From NCBI RefSeq assembly GCF_014644495.1, contig NZ_BMKU01000004.1:1026-65025 (forward strand): a DNA stretch of 64,000 nt, given 5' to 3'. The notes under the pieces are model-generated. The model saw only the letters and a list, made by a program, of their open reading frames with translations, did no database searches and was not told the origin of the DNA. Source of the DNA: Pseudarthrobacter polychromogenes. GTDB lineage: Bacteria > Actinomycetota > Actinomycetes > Actinomycetales > Micrococcaceae. Below are positions 1-8,437 of this stretch, piece by piece. The translations under genes were made by a program, and so were the position numbers. How positions within the stretch are numbered: position 1 is the first letter of the stretch; each line of letters starts with the position of its first letter.

Positions 1-35
1 GGGACAGCACCACTCCTGCTTCCAGCCGATTCCTG

Positions 36-992
36 TCAGCCGGCGACGGCGGGCCGCGACTCCCGCACCAAGGACGGCGTGAACTTGGCCCCGGTATCGG
101 GGAAGGAGGGCACCTGGATGCGGGCGTGGGTGTGGACTTCCTGAACCGTCCGGCGGGTGTGCTCCGCGATCTCCTCCATGGTGGCCACCCACATGCCGTC
201 CATCCCCTTCACCCGTTCAATCAGCCGTTCCAACGCCACGGCCTTGGAGGGCCGGCCGGAGATGAACGGATGGTTGGTGAGGACAAAGCAGCTGCCCTGC
301 GCGTGGTGTGCCTCCGCCTCCAGCGTCCACATCTCCAGGACCTTCGCCGGGCTTTCGATGACGCCGCTGCCGGTGACGCCGGGGTAGAACGCGTACTGCT
401 CCCAGTCGTCCAGCGCCCAGTCCACGGGAATCTCCACGATGTCCCGGGAGTCGCCCGGGGCGACGCTGAAGCGGTAGGGGGCATCGCCGTCGAGCAGGCT
501 CGAATCGTAGAGGAATCCGCGGTCCGCCAGAAGGGCCGGGGAATGCCAGTTCAGTTCCCACCACGGCGCCCGGTAGCCCACCGGCTCCACCCCAGCTGCC
601 TTGGCCAGCGCCTCCAGGCCGCGGTCCATGTAGCGCGCCTCCGTCTCAGCGTCGATACCCTGCATGGGCTCGTGCAGGTAGCCGTGGTGCGCCACCTCGT
701 GCCCGGCATCCACGATGCGCCGGACGGTGTCCGGATAGCACTCGGCCGTGAAGCCGGGGACGAAGAACGTGGCGCGGATGTCCTGCCGCTGGAGGATCTG
801 CAGCAGCCGGGGGACTGCCACCTTGGGCCCGTAGGACTGGTGGGTCATCAGGGACATCCGGCTGGTGCTCTTGGGATCGTGCGCGATGGTGCATGATTCG
901 GCGTCGACGTCGAAGGTGAACGAGGCTGCCGCCTGCTTGCCCTCGGGCCAGGTGATCGGGTGGGCGGAGTCCGGGAATGCTTCAAAGGTCAT
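36..992 (-). CDS. Polysaccharide deacetylase family hydrolase, allantoinase/cyclic imidase-like
   Basis: A 318-residue cytoplasmic protein of the NodB/polysaccharide deacetylase (CE4) fold. No signal peptide is visible. Family motifs are present: TFDVDAE (Asp28/Asp30), HEVAHHGYLHE with histidines near 102, 103 and 107, and GYRAPWWE near residue 140. Length, lack of an export signal and the extended WWELN segment resemble the PuuE allantoinase and cyclic imide hydrolase branch more than cell-wall deacetylases. It begins 18 bp after the stop of the NCS1 permease gene on the same strand, so the two are probably one operon, opposite a PucR (purine-catabolism type) regulator. I infer a ring-opening amidohydrolase acting on an imported cyclic amide such as allantoin, hydantoin or an imide. 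A peptidoglycan or chitooligosaccharide deacetylase is not excluded. Confidence 0.72.
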   Translation of the reverse strand: MTFEAFPDSAHPITWPEGKQAAASFTFDVDAESCTIAHDPKSTSRMSLMTHQSYGPKVAVPRLLQILQRQDIRATFFVPGFTAECYPDTVRRIVDAGHEVAHHGYLHEPMQGIDAETEARYMDRGLEALAKAAGVEPVGYRAPWWELNWHSPALLADRGFLYDSSLLDGDAPYRFSVAPGDSRDIVEIPVDWALDDWEQYAFYPGVTGSGVIESPAKVLEMWTLEAEAHHAQGSCFVLTNHPFISGRPSKAVALERLIERVKGMDGMWVATMEEIAEHTRRTVQEVHTHARIQVPSFPDTGAKFTPSLVRESRPAVAG

Positions 993-1010
993 GGCGGAAA
1001 GTCCTAGGGC

Positions 1011-2534
1011 TTAGAGGGCTGCAGGCTGGGCGGGGACGCTGGCCACGGCTGCAGATGGCTGGGCGTCGGCAGTGGCGGCCGGGGCGGATTCGAGGAACTT
1101 GCGGTGAACCCTCGGACCCAGGATGGCGTAGCTCGTGGCGCTCGCCAGCCCGCCAGCCAGCCAGGACAGGTCCAAGCCGCCCATGGCCACGGCGAAGGGG
1201 CCCTGCATGGCGGGAACGAGGCCGTACATAAACAGCCAGGTGGCGAAGATGCCTACCAGGAGGGAGGTGACTCCCGCCCAGTTGACGCCGGGCAGCCGCT
1301 TGGTGCCCACACTGTCGAACAGCCGTGCGGGGTTGCCGGGCCAGCGCTTCTCGATCCAAAAGTAATGCACCAGCATGACGCCGCCCCAGGCGGCCACCCA
1401 GGCCACCAGGCCGATGAGCCAGGCGTCCAGGACCGCCGCGAAGTCCTCCTGGAAGATGAAGAAGACGACGGCGATCAGCGAGAAGACGCCGACGAACAGG
1501 TTCAGCTTGCGGCGGCTGATGGTGATATCCAGCGACTGGGTGGCCACCGAGAAGGTGTAGATGTTCAGGATGTTGGTGGCGATGGGGCCGTGCAGCACCA
1601 TCAGCAGGACGGGCAGCGCGAGGACGCCGAAGTTCTGGACGATGAGCTTTCCGGGGTCGATTTCACCGCTGTTGGTAGCCAGGCTCGCACCCAGGACGCC
1701 GAGCCAGACGACCGGGATGAACTGGCCCAGGACGGAGGCCAGGTAGACCTTCTTCTTGGGAACCTCGGTGCTGACGAAGCGGGAGTAGTCGGCGGCGTAT
1801 GTGAACCAGGTGATGCCCCAGCCGATGCCGATTGCCGTCATCACGGCACTCATGGCCGCGATCCGCTCGGAGCCTTCCAGGATGTTGCCCGCGGGGCCGG
1901 CATAGGCCCAGTCGATCTTCATGCCGAACCAGGCCACAGCGGACATGACGGCCAGGATGATGATGGTGGGCGGGACGGTCCACTTTTCAAAGGCGGCGAT
2001 TGCCTTGTAGCCGAACCAGGCGATGGCCACCTGGGTGGCCATGATCCCTGTGGCCACAGCAATCTTCCAGGCATAGTTCTGTGCCGTGGGATCCACCCAG
2101 CCGAGCGTTCCGAACAGCGCCATCACCAGGTCCAGGATGATCCAGGTGTTGACGGCGCACCAGCCGATCACCAGGAGGGCCTGGATGCTTGCGGGGAGGT
2201 AGTTTCCGCGCCGGCCGAAGGCAGCCCGGGCCAGGACCATGCCGGTGGCGCCGGTCTTCTGGCCCAGCAGGACGAAGCAGCCAAAGAGCAGCATGCCAAT
2301 CAGGTTGCCCAGGACCAGGACGGTGACGGTGTCCGCGAAACCCAACCCCAGGTGGATTCCGAGGGCACCCAGCACCCAGTTGATGGGGGCGAGGTTGGCG
2401 CCGGCCCAGATCCAGAACTGGCCTGAAACCTTGTGCGTGCGCTGGGACTCTGGAATGGGCTGGAGCCAGGCTTCGCAGTCTTCGGCCGGCGCCATTGCCG
2501 GCCCAGACTGCTTCGTGGAGAGGTTGTCTTGCAT
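1011..2534 (-). CDS. NCS1 family nucleobase/allantoin/hydantoin-type permease
   Basis: A 507-residue integral membrane transporter of the nucleobase:cation symporter-1 family. The N-terminus has the typical SGQFWIWAGANLAPINWVLGAL segment split over the first helix, followed by repeated hydrophobic helices (about twelve expected for the family) and a short Ala/Pro-rich cytoplasmic tail. I place the start at 2534 because a GGAGG element lies 7-11 bp upstream; an in-frame extension to 2810 would run across the promoter and into the divergent pucR gene. The gene precedes the deacetylase-like enzyme and faces the PucR regulator, so substrate import, ring opening and sensing form one unit. NCS1 substrates include uracil, cytosine, allantoin, hydantoins and thiamine precursors; the sequence alone does not tell which. 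Confidence 0.88.
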   Translation of the reverse strand: MQDNLSTKQSGPAMAPAEDCEAWLQPIPESQRTHKVSGQFWIWAGANLAPINWVLGALGIHLGLGFADTVTVLVLGNLIGMLLFGCFVLLGQKTGATGMVLARAAFGRRGNYLPASIQALLVIGWCAVNTWIILDLVMALFGTLGWVDPTAQNYAWKIAVATGIMATQVAIAWFGYKAIAAFEKWTVPPTIIILAVMSAVAWFGMKIDWAYAGPAGNILEGSERIAAMSAVMTAIGIGWGITWFTYAADYSRFVSTEVPKKKVYLASVLGQFIPVVWLGVLGASLATNSGEIDPGKLIVQNFGVLALPVLLMVLHGPIATNILNIYTFSVATQSLDITISRRKLNLFVGVFSLIAVVFFIFQEDFAAVLDAWLIGLVAWVAAWGGVMLVHYFWIEKRWPGNPARLFDSVGTKRLPGVNWAGVTSLLVGIFATWLFMYGLVPAMQGPFAVAMGGLDLSWLAGGLASATSYAILGPRVHRKFLESAPAATADAQPSAAVASVPAQPAAL

Positions 2535-2574
2535 GGGGAAAGCCTCCAGTAAGTGAAAGGGATAGATCCAGATT

Positions 2575-2601
2575 ATGTGGCTCATGCCACAACCACCACA
2601 T
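2575..2601. promoter_or_regulatory. Nested palindromes in the NCS1/pucR divergent promoter
   Basis: GTGGC-TCAT-GCCAC (2577-2590) is a perfect 5-bp inverted repeat. ATGTGG (2575-2580) and CCACAT (2596-2601) form an outer inverted repeat sharing the first half. The sites lie 41 bp upstream of the permease start and 43 bp upstream of pucR, the right place for the PucR operator. The binding assignment is inference. Confidence 0.5.
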
Positions 2602-2643
2602 ACAATGTGTCGTGAAGATTTGCCTTCTACTTGACGGAGTGTC

Positions 2644-4194
2644 ATGCCAATACGGCTGCAGGATGTTTTGAAACATTCCACCCTCACACCCGCGGATCCA
2701 GTAATCCGCGCAGCGGCGGCGATTGCGGCCCAAACGCAGCTGCGCTGGATCCACTCGAGTGAGGTCTTGGACATCGCACCGTTACTTGGCGGCGGAGAAC
2801 TGCTGCTCACCGGCGGCCAGGCGCTGGCCGCGGCGACGGATAAGCGGCGTATCGGCTACATCTGGGAGCTGGCGGAACGTGGAGTGGCCGCACTGGCCAT
2901 CGAGACAGGTACCGCCCTGCCGTCCATTCCTTCGTCCATGGTGGGAGCGGCTGAAGCTGCCGGACTTCCGTTGATAGAGCTGCGCAAAAGGGTGCCGTTC
3001 GTGGGCGTCATGGAAGCCATCAATTCGTTGCTGGTGAGCGAGTCGGCTGCGCACCTGCAGCTGGCTGACCGGGCAAGCCATGCCATGGCGGTGGAGCTGG
3101 CCCACGGCGGCAGCCTTGACCGGATCCTGGCTGTCCTTGCTGACGCTACCGGCGCGGAAGTTGCCCTGACATCCAACGCGGGGGCTCCGCTGGCGAGTGC
3201 ACTGCCTGCCGACTATGCCGGGGGCGGCGGCCCGGCCCCATCGGTGGAGACCGACCAGGACAGGGCACGCACCACCAATATTGACGTGTCCGTGCGGGGC
3301 ATCCCTTCAGCGCGTCTGAGCCTCCGCACGTTGGAGGGAGGAGACGTGAACCTGGCAAGGATTGCCGGGAACCGCTCGGTGGACATTCTGGTACTGGCCC
3401 TGCTGCAGCGCATGCCGCCCGGCCTGAAGGAGATGGCGGGTGCCGCACTGATCCGCGCCGTTGATGCCGGTACGCAAAACTGGCGGCTCCAGCAGCTCGC
3501 CCCGGCTGCGGGGATTCCTCCGGCCGCGCAGCTGGTGGCGGTTGTGGTCCGTTCTCCTGGCTCCCGGCAGTTGCGAACCTCAGTGGAGCAGCTGCTGGAC
3601 CGGGTGGGCCGGCACAGTGCCAGCTATGCGGATAACGAGGAACTGCTGGCGCTCGCGGCGTTGCGGACCGGAAAAGCGCAGGAGGACCGGAGCGAGATCC
3701 TGGCCGGGCTCCGGACGCTCGAACTGCCCGAGGGCAGCATCAGCGCGGTAGGCCCCGTGGCATCGGGGATTTCGTCGGCACCCTGGTCGCTGGCCGAGGC
3801 GCGGCTGACCCTGGATATTGGAGCCCGTAATGAACTGCGCCCGTCCGGGGCGCGGCTCACCACTGGGGCGCTCGACGCGGAGGCGTTTGCGGTGGAACGG
3901 ATGGCCTTCCATTCCTTGGATGCGGCCAGGCGCGAGGATTTTGTGCGCCAGCAGTTGGGATTCGTCCTTGACTACGATGCGCAGCGCCGCTCGCAGCTGG
4001 CCGAAACGCTGCGGGTGTGGCTGGACTCCGGTTGCAATACCGCCCAGGCTGCGCGGGAACTGCACCTGGAGCGGCAGTCCATGCACCAGCGTTTGCAACG
4101 GATCTTCTCCCTTTGCGGCGGCGACCCCCGCAGTACCGGCCGCCTTGCCGCACTCCACTTGGCCAGCCGCCTCGCTGCCATGCACTCCGACTAG
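2644..4194 (+). CDS. PucR family transcriptional regulator
   Basis: A 516-residue regulator with the PucR architecture: an N-terminal purine-catabolism PucR domain (residues about 5-130, with LLLTGGQAL and SMVGAAEAAGLPLIEL), a central domain of the type found in CdaR/PucR proteins, and a C-terminal helix-turn-helix (CNTAQAARELHLERQSMHQRLQRI, about 458-481). Members usually activate nearby purine, nucleobase or amide catabolic genes when effector binds. It is divergent from the NCS1 permease/deacetylase-like operon, with nested palindromes in the 109-bp gap. The ATG is preceded by GGAG (2636-2639). A 32-bp repeat array starts at the base after the stop codon. Confidence 0.9.
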   Translation: MPIRLQDVLKHSTLTPADPVIRAAAAIAAQTQLRWIHSSEVLDIAPLLGGGELLLTGGQALAAATDKRRIGYIWELAERGVAALAIETGTALPSIPSSMVGAAEAAGLPLIELRKRVPFVGVMEAINSLLVSESAAHLQLADRASHAMAVELAHGGSLDRILAVLADATGAEVALTSNAGAPLASALPADYAGGGGPAPSVETDQDRARTTNIDVSVRGIPSARLSLRTLEGGDVNLARIAGNRSVDILVLALLQRMPPGLKEMAGAALIRAVDAGTQNWRLQQLAPAAGIPPAAQLVAVVVRSPGSRQLRTSVEQLLDRVGRHSASYADNEELLALAALRTGKAQEDRSEILAGLRTLELPEGSISAVGPVASGISSAPWSLAEARLTLDIGARNELRPSGARLTTGALDAEAFAVERMAFHSLDAARREDFVRQQLGFVLDYDAQRRSQLAETLRVWLDSGCNTAQAARELHLERQSMHQRLQRIFSLCGGDPRSTGRLAALHLASRLAAMHSD

Positions 4195-4322
4195 GACGCT
4201 CTCTCACTTGATGCCCCTTTTTTGGCGACGCTCTCGCACTTAACGTCGGCTTCCGGGAAACCCTCTCGCAGTTAACGCGCGTTTTGGGCGGACCCTCTCT
4301 CACCCCTCGGAGGCCCAACCGC
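4195..4322 (+). repeat. Array 1 of a 32-bp pyrimidine-rich tandem repeat, directly 3' of pucR
   Basis: Four imperfect units begin at 4195, 4227, 4259 and 4291, exactly 32 bp apart. Each starts with a variant of GACGCTCTCTCACTTAACG (for example GACGCTCTCGCACTTAACG at 4227), and the first three continue into a T/G-rich half. The first base follows the pucR TAG directly, so the array would lie in the pucR mRNA 3' end in the sense direction. The same unit recurs at 5389-5516 and 15253-15316. There are no spacers between repeats, unlike CRISPR. Confidence 0.85.
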
Positions 4323-4376
4323 AGGGCCTGTGGATAACTTCTGCAGCCTCCAGCCGTATCGGGGCACAATGCCAGC

Positions 4377-5336
4377 ATGCAAAAGCAGGATTCCCTGCCC
4401 CTGCCGTTGGCAGCGGCTCCCTTCACCTTCGGCTCAGCCCTGGCTGCCGGAGTCCCGTTAGGCAGGCTTCGCCGCAGGGATGTGATTAATGTGGGCCGCG
4501 GACTCTACCGTCCGGTGGGCTGGAATTTTGACCTGGAAGGCGCGGCCAGGGCGTTGTCCGCGGCGTCACCAGGAGCCTGGATCTCACACGTGACCGCGGC
4601 CCGGCTTCGATGCCAAGTACTGCCACCGTGGCTGGCGGATTCGTCAGAGCTGCATTTGAGCAAGCCGCGATCGCTGCCATCGGTCCGCCGGAAGGGCGTG
4701 TTCGGCCATACCGTGCTGGCACGTGAGGATGAGGTTGAACTTGTCGATGGCATCCGTCTGAGCACCCGGTCCCGCACGTGGCTTGATGTGGCACGGATCC
4801 TGCCGCTCCAGGACCTGGTGAGCATGGGGGACCAACTCATCCGCATTCCACGAGTAGATTTCGAGGGAAGGACGCAGCCTTACGACACCATTGCGGGCCT
4901 TCGCGCACTTGTAGCGCGCCACCCGAACCTCCAGGGTATCGTGCGCGCCCGTGAAGCGCTGGATCTGATGCGGGTGGGGGCTGACTCAGCGCCCGAATCG
5001 CTCCTTCGCTTGGCAATCGCCGACGCCGGGCTGCCGGAGCCCGAACTCCAGGTGCCGTTGCGCGCCGGAGACGTGCGGTCGCCGTCGGCCGATCTCGGCT
5101 ATCGCAATGGCCGCCTTGCGATCCAGTACGACGGCGGGCATCACCTGGGTGAGGCACAGATCTTCAGCGACAGGAGGCGGAATAAGGCCTTCGAGTCGGC
5201 CGGCTGGACGGTCCTTGTCTTCGACAAAGACGATCACGCTGACGACTTTCGCCGAGCCGTGGAACAAATCAAAAGAGCGCTCCGGAACGGTTGGCTTGAC
5301 CACCCCCAGGCGTCTGGGTTCGCCAGCGGGGCCTGA
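4377..5336 (+). CDS. DUF559 (VSR-like nuclease fold) domain protein
   Basis: A 319-residue protein. The N-terminal half (about 15-110: LGRLRRRDVINVGRGLYRP, then SHVTAARL) resembles the winged-helix region of AbiEi-type antitoxin-like proteins common in actinobacteria. The C-terminal third (about 225-300) has the DUF559 pattern: SADLGYRNGRLAIQYDGGHH, DRRRNKAFESAGWTVLVFDKDD, matching the very-short-patch-repair endonuclease-like fold with its conserved acidic residues. Function is unknown; these proteins are usually annotated hypothetical. No cognate toxin lies next to it. A -10-like CACAAT sits 6 nt before the ATG, suggesting a leaderless transcript. The gene is framed by 32-bp repeat arrays on both sides. 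Confidence 0.7.
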   Translation: MQKQDSLPLPLAAAPFTFGSALAAGVPLGRLRRRDVINVGRGLYRPVGWNFDLEGAARALSAASPGAWISHVTAARLRCQVLPPWLADSSELHLSKPRSLPSVRRKGVFGHTVLAREDEVELVDGIRLSTRSRTWLDVARILPLQDLVSMGDQLIRIPRVDFEGRTQPYDTIAGLRALVARHPNLQGIVRAREALDLMRVGADSAPESLLRLAIADAGLPEPELQVPLRAGDVRSPSADLGYRNGRLAIQYDGGHHLGEAQIFSDRRRNKAFESAGWTVLVFDKDDHADDFRRAVEQIKRALRNGWLDHPQASGFASGA

Positions 5337-5381
5337 GCATCAAAGGACTCTTGTGCAATGACGACGGCGGCGCTTAAGGCC

Positions 5382-5516
5382 GTGACGCTCCCTCACCAAT
5401 TCAAGGGGTGAGGGAGCGTCACAGGAAAACCCTCATCAAATGAGAGAGGATCACCGGAAAACGCACATCAGGTGAGAGAGCGTCATGCAAAAGCCTGCGT
5501 TAAGTGAGAGAGCGTC
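5382..5516 (-). repeat. Array 2 of the 32-bp repeat, 3' of purU, with a 16-bp perfect inverted repeat
   Basis: Read on the minus strand, four units start at 5516, 5484, 5452 and 5420, exactly 32 bp apart, beginning 8 nt after the purU stop. One opposing unit starts at 5384 in the sense of the DUF559 gene, which ends at 5336. Where the two meet, GTGACGCTCCCTCACC (5382-5397) and GGTGAGGGAGCGTCAC (5407-5422) form a perfect 16-bp stem with a 9-nt loop. Every unit is thus sense-oriented to the gene it follows. The stem may also act as a bidirectional terminator, though it lacks a clear U-tract. Confidence 0.85.
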
Positions 5517-5524
5517 GCAGGGGG

Positions 5525-6421
5525 TTACCGGAGGACCACCGTGCGGTTGCCCTGCAGGATGACCCGGCCCTCGCAGTGCCAGCGCACCGCGTTGGACAGG
5601 GCCTTGCACTCGGTGTCGCGGCCGGCGGCCACCAGGTCCTCGGGCCCGTAGGTGTGGTCCACCTCCACGGTCTGCTGCGAGATGATCGGGCCCTCGTCCA
5701 GCTCGCTGTTGACGTAGTGGGCGGTGGCACCCACGGTCTTGACTCCGCGCGCGTAGGCCTGGTGGTACGGCTTGGCGCCCTTGAAGCTGGGCAGGAACGA
5801 GTGGTGGATGTTGATCGCCTTCCCGTCCAGCTTGCGGGTCAGGTTGTCGCTGAGCACCTGCATGTAGCGGGCCAGCACCACGAGCTCCACGTCGAACTCG
5901 TCCACCAGTTCCAGTAGCCGCGCCTCGGCCGCAGGCTTGGTGTCAGCGGTGACCGGCACGTGGAAGAACGGGATTCCGTGCCACTCCACCAGTGCCTGGT
6001 GGTCGGTGTGGTTGGAGACCACGGCCACCACGTCCACGGGCAGTTCGCCGATCCGCGCGCGGAACAGCAGGTCGTTGAGGCAGTGCCCGAACTTGGACAC
6101 CATGATCAGCACCCGCCGCTTCGAGCCGTGCGGCTCCAGGCGCCAGCGCATCCCGAACCGCTCGGCAACGGGACCGAAAGCGGCCCGCAGCGTGTCCGCG
6201 GTGGAGGCATCGCCGTCGGACGCGAAATGCACCCGCATAAAGAAGTGCCCTTCGGAACGTTCGCCGAACTGCTGGTTGTCGATGATGTCGCAGCCGTGCT
6301 CCAGCAGGAAGCCGGACACGGCGTGGACGATGCCCGGCGACTCGCTGCAGTCCAGCGTGAGGACATGCTCCACGGTGGTCACTGGCGCGGACAGGGAAGT
6401 TTCAGTCTCAATGGCGGTCAT
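5525..6421 (-). CDS. purU: Formyltetrahydrofolate deformylase (copy 1)
   Basis: PurU hydrolyses 10-formyl-tetrahydrofolate to formate and free tetrahydrofolate. The 298-residue protein has an N-terminal ACT domain (about 18-95, LDCSESPGIVHAVSGFLLEHGCDIID) and a formyltransferase-like catalytic domain with SKFGHCLNDLLFR, PVTADTKP and NIHHSFLPSFKGAKPYHQAY followed by GATAHYV. It is the last gene of the glyA-sox-sdaA operon, starting 3 bp after the sdaA stop. Its role here is probably to drain one-carbon units and return tetrahydrofolate to sarcosine oxidase. A paralogue with the same motifs lies at 33897-34826. The stop is followed after 8 nt by repeat array 2. Confidence 0.95.
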   Translation of the reverse strand: MTAIETETSLSAPVTTVEHVLTLDCSESPGIVHAVSGFLLEHGCDIIDNQQFGERSEGHFFMRVHFASDGDASTADTLRAAFGPVAERFGMRWRLEPHGSKRRVLIMVSKFGHCLNDLLFRARIGELPVDVVAVVSNHTDHQALVEWHGIPFFHVPVTADTKPAAEARLLELVDEFDVELVVLARYMQVLSDNLTRKLDGKAINIHHSFLPSFKGAKPYHQAYARGVKTVGATAHYVNSELDEGPIISQQTVEVDHTYGPEDLVAAGRDTECKALSNAVRWHCEGRVILQGNRTVVLR

Positions 6422-6424
6422 GGT

Positions 6425-7798
6425 TCAGCACTCGATCACATTCACGGCGAGTCCTCCTCGGGAGGTTTCCTTGTACTTGGTTTTCATGTCGGCTCCGGTT
6501 TCACGCATCGTCTTGATGGCTTTGTCCAGGGATACCTTGTGGCTGCCGTCGCCGTGCAGGGCAAGACGGGCGGCGTTAATGGCCTTGACGCTGGCGATCG
6601 CGTTGCGCTCGATGCAGGGGATCTGCACCAGCCCGCCCACGGGGTCGCACGTGAGGCCCAGGTTGTGTTCAATGCCCACCTCGGCGGCGTTCTCCACCTG
6701 GGCCGGCGTGCCGTCCAGCACCTCGCAGAGCCCGGCGGCGGCCATGGAGCAGGCGGAACCCACTTCACCCTGGCAGCCCACCTCGGCGCCGGAGATGGAG
6801 GCGTTGATCTTGAACAGGATGCCGACGGCGGCCGCCGCCAGCAGGAAGCGGACCACGCCGTCGTCGTTGGCGCCGGGGACAAACTCCACGTAGTAGTGCA
6901 GCACCGCGGGAACGATCCCCGCGGCGCCGTTGGTGGGGGCGGTGACGATGCGCCCGCCGGCGGCGTTTTCCTCGTTCACGGCCAGCGCGAACAGGTTCAC
7001 CCATTCCATCGCCCGGAGCGGATCGGTCACGCCGGTGTCCGCCGTGAGGGTCTGGAACAACGACGGCGCGCGGCGGCGGACGTTGAGTCCGCCGGGCAGG
7101 ATGCCTTCCGCGGCGCAGCCGTTGTCCACGCATTCGCGCATCACCGCCCACAGCCCCAGCAGCTTCTCCCGGAGCTCCGCTTCGGTCCGCCAGGTGAGTT
7201 CATTGGCGAGCATGACGTCGGAAATGGACATCCCCTCGCGTTTGCAGATCTCCAGGAGCTCGTCGGCTGTGCTGAACGGGTAGGGCAGGACGGTGGAGTC
7301 CGCCACCACCCTGTCGCCGGCGTTGGCGTCCCCGTCAACAACGAAGCCGCCCCCAATCGAATAGAAGCTCCGTTCGCTGAGGACTGCCCCGGCGTGGTCC
7401 AGGGCGCGGAAGGTCATGCCGTTGGGGTGGGCCGGGAGGGACTTGCGCCGGTGCAGCAGCACGTCCTCGTCCCAGTTGAAGTCCACCCGGTGGTCCCCGC
7501 CGATCCACAGTTCGGCGTCCAGGGCAGCTGCGGCAACCTGGTCGTCGGCCGTGAAGGTGTCCACGGTTTCGGGGTCCAGCCCCTTGAGGCCCAGGACCAC
7601 GGCCTTGTCCGAGCCGTGGCCCCGGCCGGTGGCGCCGAGGGAGCCGAACAGTTCAGCCTGTACGCGCCGGGTGGAGCTTAAGTGTCCATCGCCCTTGAGC
7701 CCGTCGGCGAACAGCTTTGCTGCCCGCATCGGGCCGACCGTGTGTGACGACGACGGCCCGATGCCAACGGAGAACAGGTCCAGGACGCTGAGGGCCAT
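6425..7798 (-). CDS. sdaA: L-serine ammonia-lyase (iron-sulfur, single chain)
   Basis: Deaminates L-serine to pyruvate and ammonia using a [4Fe-4S] cluster. The 457-residue length fits the single-polypeptide type with fused beta and alpha domains. The N-terminus carries [21 protein letters not shown], the substrate-loop signature, and the C-terminal half has cluster-associated cysteines in [20 protein letters not shown] and [18 protein letters not shown]. It directly abuts soxG (stop at 7799) and leaves 3 bp before purU. In this operon it completes sarcosine to glycine to serine to pyruvate, giving carbon and nitrogen from methylated glycines. Confidence 0.95.
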   Translation of the reverse strand: MALSVLDLFSVGIGPSSSHTVGPMRAAKLFADGLKGDGHLSSTRRVQAELFGSLGATGRGHGSDKAVVLGLKGLDPETVDTFTADDQVAAAALDAELWIGGDHRVDFNWDEDVLLHRRKSLPAHPNGMTFRALDHAGAVLSERSFYSIGGGFVVDGDANAGDRVVADSTVLPYPFSTADELLEICKREGMSISDVMLANELTWRTEAELREKLLGLWAVMRECVDNGCAAEGILPGGLNVRRRAPSLFQTLTADTGVTDPLRAMEWVNLFALAVNEENAAGGRIVTAPTNGAAGIVPAVLHYYVEFVPGANDDGVVRFLLAAAAVGILFKINASISGAEVGCQGEVGSACSMAAAGLCEVLDGTPAQVENAAEVGIEHNLGLTCDPVGGLVQIPCIERNAIASVKAINAARLALHGDGSHKVSLDKAIKTMRETGADMKTKYKETSRGGLAVNVIEC

Positions 7799-8437
7799 TT
7801 AGGGGACCTCAGGCGAGGCGTACTCGCGCATTGCGTCGAGGAGCCAGCGGCCCAGGAAATCGGCGAACGATGCGCGGGGAAAGAGCCGGAACGTTTCCTC
7901 GCCGGTCTTCCAGAGCACCACGGGGATGTTGCCCACCTCCGTGGAGAGCGCCGTGCCGGCTTTCAGCACGCGGGGGTGCAGGTCCAGTGAGCAGCCCTTC
8001 TCCAGGACAGCGCGGGCCCGAGGGCCGGTGAGTTCGAACGTGGTGCGGTTGGCGGAGAGGTCCACCATCTGGCCGGCACCGTCGCCCAGGGCTTCGCGGA
8101 GAGCCTGGAGCAGGCCGCCGCCCAAGGATTCGTGGGCTTCCCGCGGTGCCACCACCAGGAACTCTTCCGGGCCGAGCCACAGCACGGATGTCTCACCGCT
8201 GCCGGCCACGCCGCCGCATGCGGCGGGAAGCCCGCCGGTGACGGCAGCGATGCGCTGTCCGGCGTCGCTGTCCCGGTTGACCCGGAGGCCCACCATGGTC
8301 AGGAAGGCCACCTCGGACAGTTCCACTACGCCCCGGACGGAGCCGGTTTCAAAATCTGCGCGGAGCTGGGCGGCGGGGCTGACACGGAGTGAGAGGTTCT
8401 TCTCGTAGGAGGTTGCGGGTGCTGCTGTTTCAGCCAT
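7799..8437 (-). CDS. soxG: Sarcosine oxidase gamma subunit
   Basis: The small GcvT-like subunit of heterotetrameric sarcosine oxidase, which oxidatively demethylates sarcosine to glycine with H2O2 and methylene-tetrahydrofolate (or formaldehyde). The protein is 212 residues from the start I choose. Family features include [35 protein letters not shown] and a [24 protein letters not shown] segment. I start at 8437 ([11 protein letters not shown]) because ATGGCTGA there overlaps the soxA stop and GAAGGG lies upstream; an in-frame ATG at 8461 has a longer overlap. Translational coupling keeps it stoichiometric with SoxA. Confidence 0.9.
   Translation of the reverse strand: MAETAAPATSYEKNLSLRVSPAAQLRADFETGSVRGVVELSEVAFLTMVGLRVNRDSDAGQRIAAVTGGLPAACGGVAGSGETSVLWLGPEEFLVVAPREAHESLGGGLLQALREALGDGAGQMVDLSANRTTFELTGPRARAVLEKGCSLDLHPRVLKAGTALSTEVGNIPVVLWKTGEETFRLFPRASFADFLGRWLLDAMREYASPEVP

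Noticed and set aside
1104..2426. Long plus-strand open frame (440 codons) opposite the NCS1 permease
   Set aside because: Its residues are Gly/His/Gln/Asp-rich shadow of a membrane protein; no family motif and no ribosome site.
2535..2810. N-terminal extension of the NCS1 permease
   Set aside because: It would cover the regulator's promoter and 5' end; the internal ATG at 2534 has a clear ribosome site.
4195..5516. CRISPR array
   Set aside because: The 32-bp units follow each other without unique spacers, are degenerate, and no cas genes are present.
5960..7681. Plus-strand open frame of 573 codons opposite purU/sdaA
   Set aside because: It is the high-GC antisense shadow of two well-recognised enzymes; composition is unlike a protein.
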